From NCBI RefSeq assembly GCF_003576645.1, contig NC_044920.1, positions 5,726,597 through 5,790,596 on the forward strand: a stretch of 64,000 bases of DNA. Reading direction: 5' to 3'. This DNA comes from Ipomoea triloba (Eukaryota; Streptophyta; Magnoliopsida; Solanales; Convolvulaceae). A program made the position numbers and the translations under genes. This document shows positions 13,195 through 22,762 of this stretch, in pieces. The first letter of the stretch is position 1. The number at the start of each line of letters is the position of its first letter. A model generated the notes under the pieces. It did not search any database, was not told the origin of the DNA, and saw only the letters and a list, made by a program, of their open reading frames with translations.

Positions 13195-13450
13195 AAAGCT
13201 AGATCTAAAAAAAATAACATAAATAACAATTCTAAAAATAGACGCACATACCTTAGCTTGATTTCAACACTATTGTGAGTGATTCATTTACTTAAAAGTA
13301 TTTTGTAAAAAAAAATGAAGATAAGAAGAAAGAGGAAAAAAAATTAATGCTAGATCTAAGAAAAATGACATAAATGGAAGTTCTAAGAATATATACATAC
13401 CTTAGCTTGATTTTAGCGCTATTGTGCGTGGTTTAGTGAAAAATCTTACG
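13195..13450. repeat. Tandemly duplicated leader upstream of TNP2
   Basis: Two ~150-bp units share 'gctagatcta' and 'cataccttagcttgattt' (units starting near 13198 and 13350). On the minus strand each unit has 'caagctaaggtatgt', which reads as a splice donor, so two alternative first exons are possible. The rest of 12866-13194 is AT-rich without coding sequence. Confidence 0.55.
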
Positions 13451-13544
13451 CACAAAAGAAGAAATCAGTAGAAATGGGTAAAAAAAAGAAAAGAACAATT
13501 TAGAAACTAGTTTGCGAATGGGCTATGGAGGTATATATAAAGCA

Positions 13545-13849
13545 CTTTCCGACCACCTCCGACCACCTTGTAGTGGTCGGAAACAAAAAGCAGCTTTTTT
13601 AAAAAAAAAAACGCGTAATCTTCTGACCACCCTAGTTGGTGGTCGGAAATTTTCGACCACAAATATGGTCGCTACACCATTTGGATGGAGAAATAGAATC
13701 GGTCAAAATTTTTCCGACCATATGTAACGGTGGTCGGTAATTTCCGACCACTTTTCGTCTTGACGGAAGCATGGAAAAAACTCATTTTTAACAACCAAAT
13801 TTTTTGGTGGTTGGAAAAGTCGTCGAAAATTTGCTGATTTCCAGCAGTG
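13545..13849. repeat. CACTA right subterminal repeats and terminal inverted repeat
   Basis: Copies of 'ttccgaccac' and 'gtggtcggaa' alternate in both orientations up to the terminal CAGTG at 13845-13849. The mirrored arrangement of the left end confirms the element borders. Confidence 0.9.
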
Positions 13850-13852
13850 ACT

Positions 13853-14820
13853 TGTCACTCTCATTTATCTTAAATCCATTGGTTAATATCACATGATCAA
13901 ACTTCGTGTGCCACTTTTTAGGTGCTTGTTTTAAACCATATAACGATTTAACCAATCTACACACTTTCCTCTCTTGACCCGGAACAACAAACCCTTCGGG
14001 TTGTTTCGTATAGATTTCTTCATCTAATTCGCCATTTAAGTAAACGATTTTCACATCCATTTGGTGAACTTCCAAATTCCGCAGTGCAGCTATGGCAAGT
14101 ATCATCCTTATGGAATTTGTTCTCATCACAGGAGAATACCTGTCGAAGTAATCAAGGCCCTCGTGTTGCTTGTAACCTTTAATTACAATCCTAGTCTTAT
14201 ACTTATCGATGGAACCATCCGGTTTCATATTTCTTTTAAAGACCCACTTGGATCCTAAGGGTTTACTACCCGGAAGAAGATTAACCAGTTCTCAAGTGTG
14301 ATTCTGTAGAATAGAATCCACTTCAACTTTAATTGCATCTTTCACCAATGGTCCTTCTGTAGAAGTCACGACTTCTACATACGTTCGAGGCTCATTTTCT
14401 AACAAACAAGTTAGAAAATCCGATTCATTCTCTAATAAATAAGTTAGAGTACTAGAATCATACCCTAACAAGTAAGTTAGAAAATCAAGACCAAATGAGT
14501 TTTCAACTCTTGCTCATTTTTACTACGTTTAGGCTCGAACTCGGGTTCTTTCTCAAATTCCTCACTACCATTATCCATAGCTACGACAAATATTTGTTTT
14601 GACGTACTAGGTCTCTCATTGGACCTACAAGGAAATACATTCCTTGATTCTATTATCGTGTTCTTATGTACGTCCAGATTATGAGACTCGTGTACTAAAA
14701 ACCGATAAACACTACTGTTATATGCATAGCCAATAAAGATACAGTCCATAGTATTAGGACCTATCTTTATTTCCTTAAGGTGTTGGCACCAACACTTTAG
14801 CAAGACACCCCCACACTTTA
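13853..14820 (-). pseudogene. Copia integrase C-terminus and RT N-terminal half
   Basis: At 14803-14477 the minus strand reads 'KIGPNTMDCIFIGYAYNSS', the conserved end of the Copia integrase region. At 14228-13853 it reads 'DRYSPVMRTNSIRMILAIAA', 'HQMDVKIVYLNGELDEEIY' and 'SLYGLKQAPKKWH', the first half of Copia reverse transcriptase. The RT then breaks at the CACTA insertion and resumes at 3033. The linker between the two parts has stops. Confidence 0.9.
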
Positions 14821-15123
14821 ACGTATTGGTAGGAAGGCTTCATACTTTTCCACAACTCATAAGGAGTCTTATTGAGCTTCTTGCGGGGTACCTTATTTAA
14901 AAGTTAATTACTTATCAAAATCGCCTCACACCCCACATATTTTGAGGTAGGCCCGAACTTATAAGCATCGGCACATCGCATTCGTCATATCTTTCAATGT
15001 GAGATTCTTGCATTCGACAACCCCCATTCGATTGAACTGCGTAAGGTTTCCTACACTCGTGTGTGATACCTACACTTGCGTAGAAGTCACCAATAGGTGC
15101 TTCGTACTCACCACCTCAATCGC

Positions 15124-15770
15124 TTATAACCTTCTTAATTTTACAATTAAGTCTTTGCAACCTGGAGGCAACAAGTAGATTACAAACACCACTTGGAATG
15201 CTTCACTCACCAACATGCCTTTTTCACGGATCTCGTCAAAGATTAATTGTAAATCTTCAATTTGACTAAAGTCAAGGAATCGACCGACAACAACTTTCTT
15301 TGCATCGTCATCCTCGCTTTTGTACTTGTGATCCAAGGCTTCCCACAACACTTACGATGTGCCAATTTTGCGATATGCATTGTATAGTGCATCACACAAG
15401 CCGTTAAGAATGTAGTTTGGCAAAGTAAGTCAGAATCCTTCCATAATATGCCAACTGCTAACACAGATTGTGCTTCTTATTCCTTTATCTCAGGAATCCT
15501 CTCGATCAAGAACCTTGCCAAGCCGAGAGTTTCTAGGTAGAACAACATCTTTTCCTGCAACCTCTTGAAGTTCAATCTGTTGAACTTCTCAGGCTTTTCA
15601 TCTGAACCACTCGATACCGAAACTTGTACCTACATTGTGGGGATGTACCCCTTGGTGCTCCCATTTGTTTGTGAACCAACGTTCACCGGTGCATAGGAAT
15701 GTGTAACATTGTAGTTGCTCCCACCATTGTTGTTTCCAACATTTTCTTCCCCATTGTTATTGACTGGCAA
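15124..15770 (-). pseudogene. Copia gag remnant
   Basis: Minus-strand frames show a UBN2-type gag. It includes 'PEKFNRLNFKRLQEKMLFYL' upstream of 15464, then 'LDHKYKSEDDDAKKVVVGRF' and 'EAFQVVFVIYLLPPGCKDL' (15351-15124). A start near 15757 (ATGGGGAAGAAAATG on the minus strand) is plausible just inside the 5' LTR. Several frameshifts split it. The zinc-knuckle and protease part between 15124 and 14820 is too degraded for me to place. Confidence 0.8.
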
Positions 15771-15824
15771 TACGAGGTTATTAATTTTTTTCAAGGAAAA
15801 TAAGATAGAATAAGGTTTTAAGCT

Positions 15825-16855
15825 TGTTGAAAATAATCCTCTAGAAAAAAGATTATTTCCAAAAAAAATAACAAGTACAAAAAACGAAAGGAGAAAGAGC
15901 TAGGTTAGCTTGAGTCGTGTGATACCCACACTATCCTTAAAACCTTATTTGTTATCTCCCAAAGGTGCTAGGAGTGTTGTAGCCTAGGTTTCCCATGATA
16001 AAACAAGCTATGATTCTATGATTGAGCAATCAAACTAACAAACCCGGTGAACGAAAACACGGTTGAACACAGAAAGAAGAGGAAGTTTAGCAGAGTTTTG
16101 TGTGAGCAAACACGAAGGCTAAAACATTGTATGTAAAATATGCTACTAAACTATGCTAATATAAGAGATGAGGAATTAATTGCAATTAACATGACATTAA
16201 TCACAAGTTTAAAACCTAGACTGTAACCTTCATAATAGACAATCATTACTCTAGAAATTAGTTCTAAAATTTAAAATTTGGAATTAATTCGTAACATCAA
16301 AATTAATACTTAGAGGGTACTCTGAAGATTGGTTCAAAATGTAACTATACCAAATGGTTCTTGGAAGGTTACGAGATGAGGAGTCAACCATTCGGCCAAA
16401 CCCATCGACTCCAACTTAGCAGTTACGCCCGCATGGACGACATTTGTGTCCGTAGGTGCCAGCATACATGAGTCAAGCCATTTTCAAGCTCATTTTGGGA
16501 TTTGATTTGCACCCCCCCCCCTACGCGCAAGAAAGAGCCTCTATGCTATACAAATCAACATGCGTTTAAAAGGCTCTTGCATATATAGTGGTGCAAATCC
16601 CCTTGTTTTTCCAATGTGGGACAAGTGCTTGTTACAAGCCTTTCTACCTCTATTTTCCAACTCAAATGGGTTTACTTTGAGAATCAATTTCTCATTCACC
16701 CAGTATTCGTTTTGAGCGTGCAATATATCAATCTCTTCATCTCACTATGAAGAAATCGAATCCACTTTGACCGACCCAAATCAGAAGTGGACCAACATAT
16801 TTTTGTACCACAATATAGCCACTTTCAATGTCATTTTTTTGCTATTTTTCCAATA
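15825..16855 (-). repeat. 5' LTR of the split Copia element
   Basis: This is the partner of the 286-1481 LTR. On the plus strand it runs from TGTTGAAAATAATCC to 'ttttccaata', where the terminal CA has mutated to TA. It includes the shared block 'tcctaggtttcccatgat'-like sequence near 15980. It would have carried the element promoter for minus-strand transcription. Confidence 0.85.
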
Positions 16856-17103
16856 GATAATGCTTGGCATTCACTCATATCTTGTGAAATATGAAATTTC
16901 TACAACTAAAAATAATAGGGTTGTACTCATTTAGACATTATCATCTCCTTTTGACAGAGCTTCTTATATTTTCATATCCTCATTCTCAATGTCCTAAGAC
17001 AGTCTACCTTGGAAAACTAGCTAGGTAATGTCTTAGCCTCTTTGGCAAATCAATGGGCCAGTACTTTAGGCTTAAGTAGTCGAGTTGTTCATGTATTTAA
17101 TTG
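16856..17103. other. Flank without recognised features
   Basis: This is short AT-rich DNA between the Copia element and the solo LTR. It has no coding or repeat signal that I recognise. Confidence 0.4.
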
Positions 17104-17337
17104 TAGCTTGATAAGCACCAAGAATAGCACTTATAAGGGGTTTTTATTAGATTAAAAGCACATCGTTTTAGCATCCGATTACAACAATTGCATGCATTTT
17201 AGCTCAAATGCGATCAAAATCTTCTAACAACATTTCTAGAAAGAGTTTTGAAGTACTTCACAGGTTGGAGAGGGATTTGAAGCTAAAATAGAGCAAAAGA
17301 CAAACAAGCCGAAATGCAGTAGCGTCCCACGCAGCCT

Positions 17338-17402
17338 CACACGCGTGTGGCTAGGCGGGGAATTATTCCAGAGAGCCACCATGCCGCTCACACGCGTGTG
17401 AG
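17338..17402. repeat. Two ACGCGT-centred perfect palindromes in the solo LTR
   Basis: The 12-mer CACACGCGTGTG (17338-17349) and the 16-mer CTCACACGCGTGTGAG (17387-17402) are exact palindromes 37 bp apart. The related LTR at 40639-41842 has three palindromes at the equivalent place with a different sequence but the same ACGCGT core. Confidence 0.8.
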
Positions 17403-17544
17403 CAAGCGTGGTCGGGCCAAGGGCCATTTTGGGAAATTTGTCCCCTTCTTTTTGTCACCTATATAAATCCCTTTTGCCCTAAACCCAAGAACAACTAGAA
17501 TAGATCAAAAAATTGATAGAATAGGGTAGAATAGATCAAGAGGG

Positions 17545-17567
17545 TTTTCTCCCCTCTTGGGGGAAAA
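17545..17567 (+). promoter_or_regulatory. Conserved LTR hairpin 1 (possible RNA element)
   Basis: The arms TTTTCTCCC and GGGGGAAAA pair around the loop CTCTT. The homologous LTR has TTTTCTCCC and GGGAGAAAA around the same loop, so a G:U pair is replaced by an A-U pair. A structural role is inference. Confidence 0.45.
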
Positions 17568-17956
17568 TTCCTTTCTCTCATAGTTAGAATAGATCAAGGG
17601 CAAGAAGGAAGATTGGGAATTCAAGATCAAGGTTGTAAAGATCCCCTTTTTAAAAGGGTGGTAACCATTCTCTTCATTTTCTAATTGAATACTTGTTTCT
17701 TTGAATTTTCCTTTCTTTTTCTCGTTTCTTAATATGCTAGAGTAGATTAGATAGGGGATTGGTGGCCCCATGGTAGATCTATGTGGATGTTTAATATTAT
17801 TGCTTTGATTTGTGAATTGCTTGTTTGTTGGATGTTGAACTCGTGTGGATGATGTTATTTAAGCTTTGTGCCTTTTGTGGCCACATTAGGTAGCAAACCC
17901 AAAGGAAGTGAGTGTGTGCGCGATAGCGGCCACTCACGAGTCTAACTCACCCACAT

Positions 17957-17994
17957 CTCCGCTCTTAGTCCGAAAGGACAAGATCCGAGAGGAG
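17957..17994 (+). promoter_or_regulatory. Conserved LTR hairpin 2 with GNRA-type tetraloop (possible RNA element)
   Basis: GTCC and GGAC close a GAAA tetraloop (17968-17979). TCTT/AAGA extend the stem, with a bulged A at 17967. CTCC (17957) and GGAG (17991) form an outer stem. In the homologous LTR (40975-41012, minus) the inner arms read GTTC/GGAC and CCTT/GAGG, so the first pair changes from U-A to C-G and others to wobble pairs. The pairing is kept while bases change. Confidence 0.45.
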
Positions 17995-18390
17995 TGGTAA
18001 ACAAAGTGTTCGATGAAATGCCCCAAACGAATGAGGATGTGGGAGTCCAAAGTGTAACGCCACTTGGTAGTGTGCCATGAACTCCCTAGTCTATTCCACA
18101 ACTTGCGCTTGCAAAATCATTCAAAGATAAACCACATGGAAAAGCCTAAAGTCCCAATCTCCACTTTACTTTTCTTTATTTTACACAACCACTATCAACC
18201 TTCCCCTTCTTACAAATGAATCCAACCCTTAGCAGTCCCGTAACTCTTTCTCTTCAACCTCTTAGATGCCAACACACTAACTCGGTTCCCATTCGCCATC
18301 CTTGAGAGACACGACACTCGGGGAGTCTTGACTCTTCGTTTTACCACTTCACCTTCACTTCCACTCACCACATACATCCACTTCATAGCT

Positions 18391-18789
18391 CGAAAATGTT
18401 CTTTTATGACCCATTTTCTTATAGATTAATATTTGATGCGCCGCCGATGTATAGATGCTATACACCGACGGTGAAGGAGAAGATGCCACATCATTAAATA
18501 AAAAAGTCAATATGGATCGGGTCCTTTTTTGCAAAATATTTAAGACTTGTATTTAATTAGGAAACTCTTTATTTCTTATTAACAAAATATATCTACTTTC
18601 CTAAACATATTTATTTATTACTTAATTATTATATATATAACTTCCTAATCATTCAATTGAATTGATTGGCGGTGTATAGCTTCAAATCATGCAATTCAAT
18701 ATTAATCCTTCCCAGGATTCATATGATATGATAATACTGAACGCAACATAGCAATTATATTGAATATAGACTTTCTAAATTATTATACT
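18391..18789. other. AT-rich spacer with a small inverted repeat
   Basis: There is no gene here. Near 18437-18473 'gccgatgtatagatg' faces 'ctatacaccgacgg', and 'ggcggtgtatagc' recurs near 18668. This may be a decayed MITE of about 250 bp. Confidence 0.35.
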
Positions 18790-20113
18790 AGAAGGCAAGA
18801 ATGAAGATCTATTTGCAGGCACAAGGTGTCAACGTATGGCGTGATATAACAAATGGCTAGGAACATCCACTCATCACAAAAGAGGACAAGACTGTTGAAT
18901 TAATTCCGACAGATAAATGGATACCTGCTCAAATTACTGAGAGCGATAACAACAGCAAAGCCCTAAATGCGATCACTAGAAGCCTAGATGAAAGTCAATT
19001 CCCCCTGATTGTCGGTCGTACTCGGGCAAAAGAAGCTTTGGGAGATTCTTCAAGATCTATATGAAGGTAGTACCTCGGTCAAGTAGTCAATGTTGCAGCA
19101 GATACACACAAGATTTGAAGAATTAAAAATGCGAGATGGTGATACCATTGTTCAATTCAACACTCGCGTCCAGGAAATGAAGAATGAATTGAAGCTGCTA
19201 CTCTCGGAGAACCTTTCCTTACTGATAAATTGGTTTGTAAAATCTTACGATCTCTACCATCTAGATTCAGAATGAAAGTGAATGCAATTCAAGAAAGCGT
19301 CAGCTGGGGGAAGAAATCCATAGCTGAATTGATGAGCAATCTCCAGACTTATGAAACAAAAATCCTCTCCCAATTTGGTTTGAACAAGAAGAATAAAAAT
19401 GTTGCATTCTTTGTCGACGAAGGAGAATCGGGATCGGATCCTAAAGAATTGGGTGAAGATTCAATTGCCCTAATTTTAAGAAATTTATCCAAGATTCTGA
19501 AGCAATTCAACCGTAGAAATCAAGGGGGAAAATCACAGTTCTTTTGCAACAATGAATCTTCTAGATCAACCTCGAAATCGAATCAAAGATCATCAAATCA
19601 GAATTAATCCAAGAGTCAGAATCAGTCAAGTCAAAATGAAAATCAAGATCACTCAAATCAATGGCAATCATCTGAAAACAAGCCAAAGAGCAAAGGTATC
19701 TAGTGTAGAGAATGCTAAGGTTATGCTCACATCCAAGCAGAATGTCCAAACTATCTCAGATGAAAGAAATCCACGAAGGTTTCCACCTTGAGTGATGATG
19801 AAGATATAGAGGAACCAACAAAAGCTAAGCAAAAGATCTTTGAAAATTTTGTCGCATTCATTGCCATAGTTGCTGAACTAACTTCTGAATCAAGTAGTGA
19901 TTCTAACCATGAAGAAGTTGAAAAACTCCCATATGAAGAACTTGAGAAAACATATCTTCAGCTACACAAGAAATGGGAACTTCTTTGGAAGGTTCATAGT
20001 GCAACATCTTCAAAAAAAAATGGTATACTTGAGACTAATGTAGACATTCTAAAAACTCAACTTGCTGAGAAGGAAAAAAAAAAATTGTCAGAATTTAGAG
20101 TGTTTGGTAAGTG
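18790..20113 (+). pseudogene. Copia gag remnant (second Copia lineage)
   Basis: Plus-strand frames carry a UBN2-type gag. They show 'VWRDITNG' near 18835, then 'LQQIHTRFEELKMRDGDTIV' (19093), 'LRSLPSRFRMKVNAIQESVS' (19245) and 'ELMSNLQTYETKILSQF' (19330). A zinc-knuckle remnant near 19700-19765 keeps the 'C..C...GH....C' outline with a stop just before it. A long polar C-terminal region ends near 20113. Several frameshifts break it. It differs from the other two Copia elements here and fits the longer-gag Copia type. No LTR pair is seen. Confidence 0.8.
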
Positions 20114-20690
20114 ATGGAAAATGAGGGTCAAATGAAAATAACCTCTTGGTCAAAGGAAAATACACCCCTTTTTCATGGAAAATGACTTCCCCTCTGGGTT
20201 CACACTTCACAACCTTACAAAGACACATAATGGACGCCTCTACTAACACCAAAGCTCCACCAACAAACCCATAGTTGTTTTTCAGCTATGGGGACGAAAA
20301 CCCATAGCCGGAGAATTTCTCCTCACTGGTTTCCGCATCGGTGCAAAAACCAGAAACTAGTTCAACCAAAACTGGTTTCCGCATCTGTGCGAAAACCAAA
20401 GTAAACTAGTTCTGGTTTCAACGCAATGCTTGATTGTATTTTGCTGTTTGCGGACCTCATTTTTACATTCTTTCAGTAATTGTTGATGTTTGTGACTTGA
20501 TTGTATTTTGATGCATCATCTTGTTCTTCATCTGCTCATTTTTCTACTCATTTTCTAGAAAATGAACCTAACACACAAAGACAGTTTTCTATTGTGCAGC
20601 CAAACACTAAAAAGAAATTTTTTTTCTCGAAATAACTCATTTTCTAGAAAAAATTTTACAGAAGTCATTTTCCTGCTTTCCAAACGGACT
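20114..20690. mobile_element. MITE splitting the Copia gag
   Basis: It is bounded by 'gagtgtttggtaa' on the left and 'ccaaacggactc' on the right, forming short imperfect terminal inverted repeats. Subterminal 'ggaaaatgag' and 'ctcattttctagaaaa' motifs are also inverted. The gag reading frame appears to resume beyond it. Related sequence lies at 54019-54765. I found no clear target duplication. Confidence 0.6.
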
Positions 20691-21050
20691 CCTAGTTCAA
20701 GAACCATTCAACTCACCAGGGATCTTTCACACTCAAGAAGAAAATTCAGATGATTAGCACTACATGGACACTCAATGAGATTCTTGATGTTGGAAGCTCA
20801 CCAAATATTCGAAAAGGTTTAGGTTATATCAAAACTATACTAACACTCAAACAACCAGATTTGTTTCTGCTAGTGCAGGTACTAGTTCAATGTTGGGTCG
20901 TCTAAAATATCAGTTGAAAAATATGCCCCAACGTGTCACTACTACGATCTCAAACGTCACACCAGGCTTGAATGTCTCAAGTTCTATCGAGATCAATGAA
21001 TTGAAAAATTCCAACAGAAGTGGATCACTCCAGTCAGAAAACAAATCTAG
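20691..21050 (+). pseudogene. Copia gag C-terminal continuation
   Basis: After the MITE, short frames such as 'NIRKGLGYI' (near 20805) resemble the end of the same gag family, where a KGLGY-type motif precedes the pol region. Strong decay follows. Confidence 0.5.
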
Positions 21051-21057
21051 GTAAGAA

Positions 21058-21322
21058 AATAGAGTTTTTTCCCAAAATGGTCCCTCGACTATTGCTCATT
21101 CTCAATTTTGCATTTCGACTTTCAATTGCACCCAATTCAATGTGGTCCCTCGACTTTCAAAAACTCACCCAATTTGGTCCTCCGTTACATATTCCGTCAA
21201 ATCAGTGTTAAAATGGAGGGTATTTTCGTCCATTTACCTATTGTTAGCCTAATAAACATTGAGAAATAGTTGAGGGATCATTTTGAGAATAGTTAAGTGA
21301 CCATTTTGGGAAAAACTATTTT
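21058..21322. mobile_element. MITE with long terminal inverted repeats
   Basis: The left arm contains 'cccaaaatggtccctcgact' and the right arm 'agtgaccattttggg'. The arms extend about 60 bp with mismatches. The middle has no coding sequence. It lies just after the gag remnant. Confidence 0.7.
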
Positions 21323-21960
21323 ATTTATTTCATTTTTGTTTATTTTCATTTTTTGGACTCTATAAAATTAGAATTTCTATACATTTTTTTTCTTACAAAT
21401 ATAAATAGTTAAAATCGCGCAATCCAACCTCAAAATTTTTGACTTTCTTTACAGACTTTTCCCCTCTAAATATACAAACTATTCCTATGAAGTTTTACAA
21501 TAAGTTCCGTAAATTTCATAAATACTCATATACTTCTTTTTTTTTTATGTTCATAGACAATCAATCACTATGTATCACATTAAATATTACTTTTATCATT
21601 GAAAATAATATATTTTTTTCAAGCGTAGACACCCAAAGAGTGTAAAATGTAGGGAAAATATTGGACCGAAAGGTAAATTTTTCTAGTAAACTTCTCAGGT
21701 GAGCCGAAAAGTAAAATCTCGTCAATGTTTCCTGTAATATTTTATGTATTTGATTTCGAAATAATTATTAAATTTTATATTAATTTACATTATTTAAGAT
21801 ATTGTATGACATCTTTTATATGTTTTCCTCTTCTTATTTTTTTTATTAATTATTAAGGCAAGTATAATTTATTTTGTAACGTGGACACATTATTTTTAAT
21901 AATTTTGATTTAATTAAATTATACCTTAATTATAAAAATCCTACCTAATAATTTTAGTAT
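21323..21960. other. AT-rich region without gene
   Basis: No recognisable coding or repeat structure is seen up to the sequence gap. Confidence 0.4.
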
Positions 21961-22254
21961 NNNNNNNNNNNNNNNNNNNNNNNNNNNNNNNNNNNNNNNN
22001 NNNNNNNNNNNNNNNNNNNNNNNNNNNNNNNNNNNNNNNNNNNNNNNNNNNNNNNNNNNNNNNNNNNNNNNNNNNNNNNNNNNNNNNNNNNNNNNNNNNN
22101 NNNNNNNNNNNNNNNNNNNNNNNNNNNNNNNNNNNNNNNNNNNNNNNNNNNNNNNNNNNNNNNNNNNNNNNNNNNNNNNNNNNNNNNNNNNNNNNNNNNN
22201 NNNNNNNNNNNNNNNNNNNNNNNNNNNNNNNNNNNNNNNNNNNNNNNNNNNNNN
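21961..22254. other. Sequence gap (N run)
   Basis: A run of N lies beside an AT dinucleotide array, which probably caused the assembly break. Confidence 0.98.
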
Positions 22255-22335
<81 letters not shown>

Positions 22336-22507
22336 CGTATGTATATACATACATACATACATATATACATACATATTATGTATGTATGTATGTATGTATA
22401 TACATACATACGTACGTACGTACATACATACATACATGTATGTATGTATGTATGTACGTACGTACGTACGTACGTACGTACGTATGTGTACGTACGTACG
22501 TATGTAT
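22255..22507. repeat. Compound microsatellite (AT)n, (GTAT)n, (GTAC)n
   Basis: An (AT)n array passes into GTAT, CATA and GTAC tetranucleotide blocks in alternating orientation, so the whole tract is strongly self-complementary. Open frames rich in Tyr, Val and Thr here are only the repeat translated. Confidence 0.95.
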
Positions 22508-22509
22508 AT

Positions 22510-22575
22510 AAAGCTTACCAAATAAAGTCATTAAATGTATACATAAATCCATAATGACTTTATTTGGTAAGCTTT
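22510..22575. repeat. Perfect 24-bp inverted repeat beside the microsatellite
   Basis: The arm at 22510-22533, beginning AAAGCTTACCAAATAAAG, is exactly complementary to 22552-22575. The 18-base loop itself contains 'atgtatacat'. It may be the two ends of a very short MITE. Confidence 0.85.
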
Positions 22576-22710
22576 AGATATATATACATGAACTGAATTT
22601 AAGGTATTTACTTAAATATGATTTAATTTTGTTAAGTATGGTAATCTTATGTTGATTGATTTTAAATTCCAATTTAAATATTTTTGTATAAAATGAGAGG
22701 AAAAATTGCA

Positions 22711-22713
<3 letters not shown>

Positions 22714-22757
<44 letters not shown>
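22714..22757. repeat. (AT)n microsatellite
   Basis: A simple TA dinucleotide array. Confidence 0.95.

Positions 22758-22762
<5 letters not shown>

Larger units (their letters stand above)
3034..13849 (-). mobile_element. CACTA (En/Spm) DNA transposon, 10.8 kb
   Basis: The termini are perfect in type. The left end begins CACTGTTGGAAATCAGC and the right end finishes GCTGATTTCCAGCAGTG, its inverted copy with one mismatch. Both are flanked by the 3-bp target duplication ACT (3031-3033 and 13850-13852), as CACTA elements make. Subterminal repeats of 'ttccgaccac' crowd both ends. Inside lie a TNP2-like transposase (9242-12865) and a TNPA-like second protein (about 3701-5831), both on the minus strand. 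A 2.24 kb LTR-type insertion sits between them. Stops in both genes suggest it is not autonomous now. Confidence 0.95.
286..16855 (-). mobile_element. Copia LTR retrotransposon (minus), split by a CACTA element
   Basis: Two related LTRs (286-1481 and 15825-16855) face the same way and flank Copia coding remnants in the minus-strand order gag, integrase, reverse transcriptase, RNase H. The domain order integrase before RT identifies Copia. The RT is interrupted at 3034-13849 by a CACTA transposon. A purine-rich tract 'cgtgtgggggt' on the minus strand lies just inside the 3' LTR near 1482-1492, as a polypurine tract should. Without the CACTA, the element is about 5.75 kb. Frameshifts and stops in gag and pol show it is dead. 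I could not find a matching 5-bp target duplication: the flanks read gtgca and gataa. Confidence 0.88.
17109..18385 (+). mobile_element. Solo LTR (family shared with 40639-41842)
   Basis: It starts TGATAAGCACCAAGAATAG, ends CCACTTCA and is flanked by the 5-bp duplication TAGCT (17104-17108 and 18386-18390). No internal coding is present, so it is a solo LTR left by recombination. It matches the minus-strand LTR at 40639-41842: the first 19 bases are identical, much of the next kilobase is diverged, and the block 17900-18110 is again close. It holds two ACGCGT-centred palindromes (17338-17349, 17387-17402) and two hairpins (17545-17567, 17957-17994). A Ty3/gypsy origin is likely from length and style but is not proven. 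Confidence 0.88.

Noticed and set aside
281..16860. 5-bp target duplication for the split Copia element
   Set aside because: The flanks gtgca and gataa do not match. Border mutation or the adjacent SINE may have erased it.
17960..17985. Ribosomal RNA fragment: the hairpin resembles the conserved large-subunit sarcin-ricin loop
   Set aside because: Similarity covers about a dozen bases around a GNRA loop and does not extend. The sequence is within an LTR, and chance or structural convergence is likelier.
22307..22554. Open frames rich in Tyr/Val/Thr in the GTAT/GTAC array
   Set aside because: These are translations of a microsatellite in several frames and both strands, with no protein signature.
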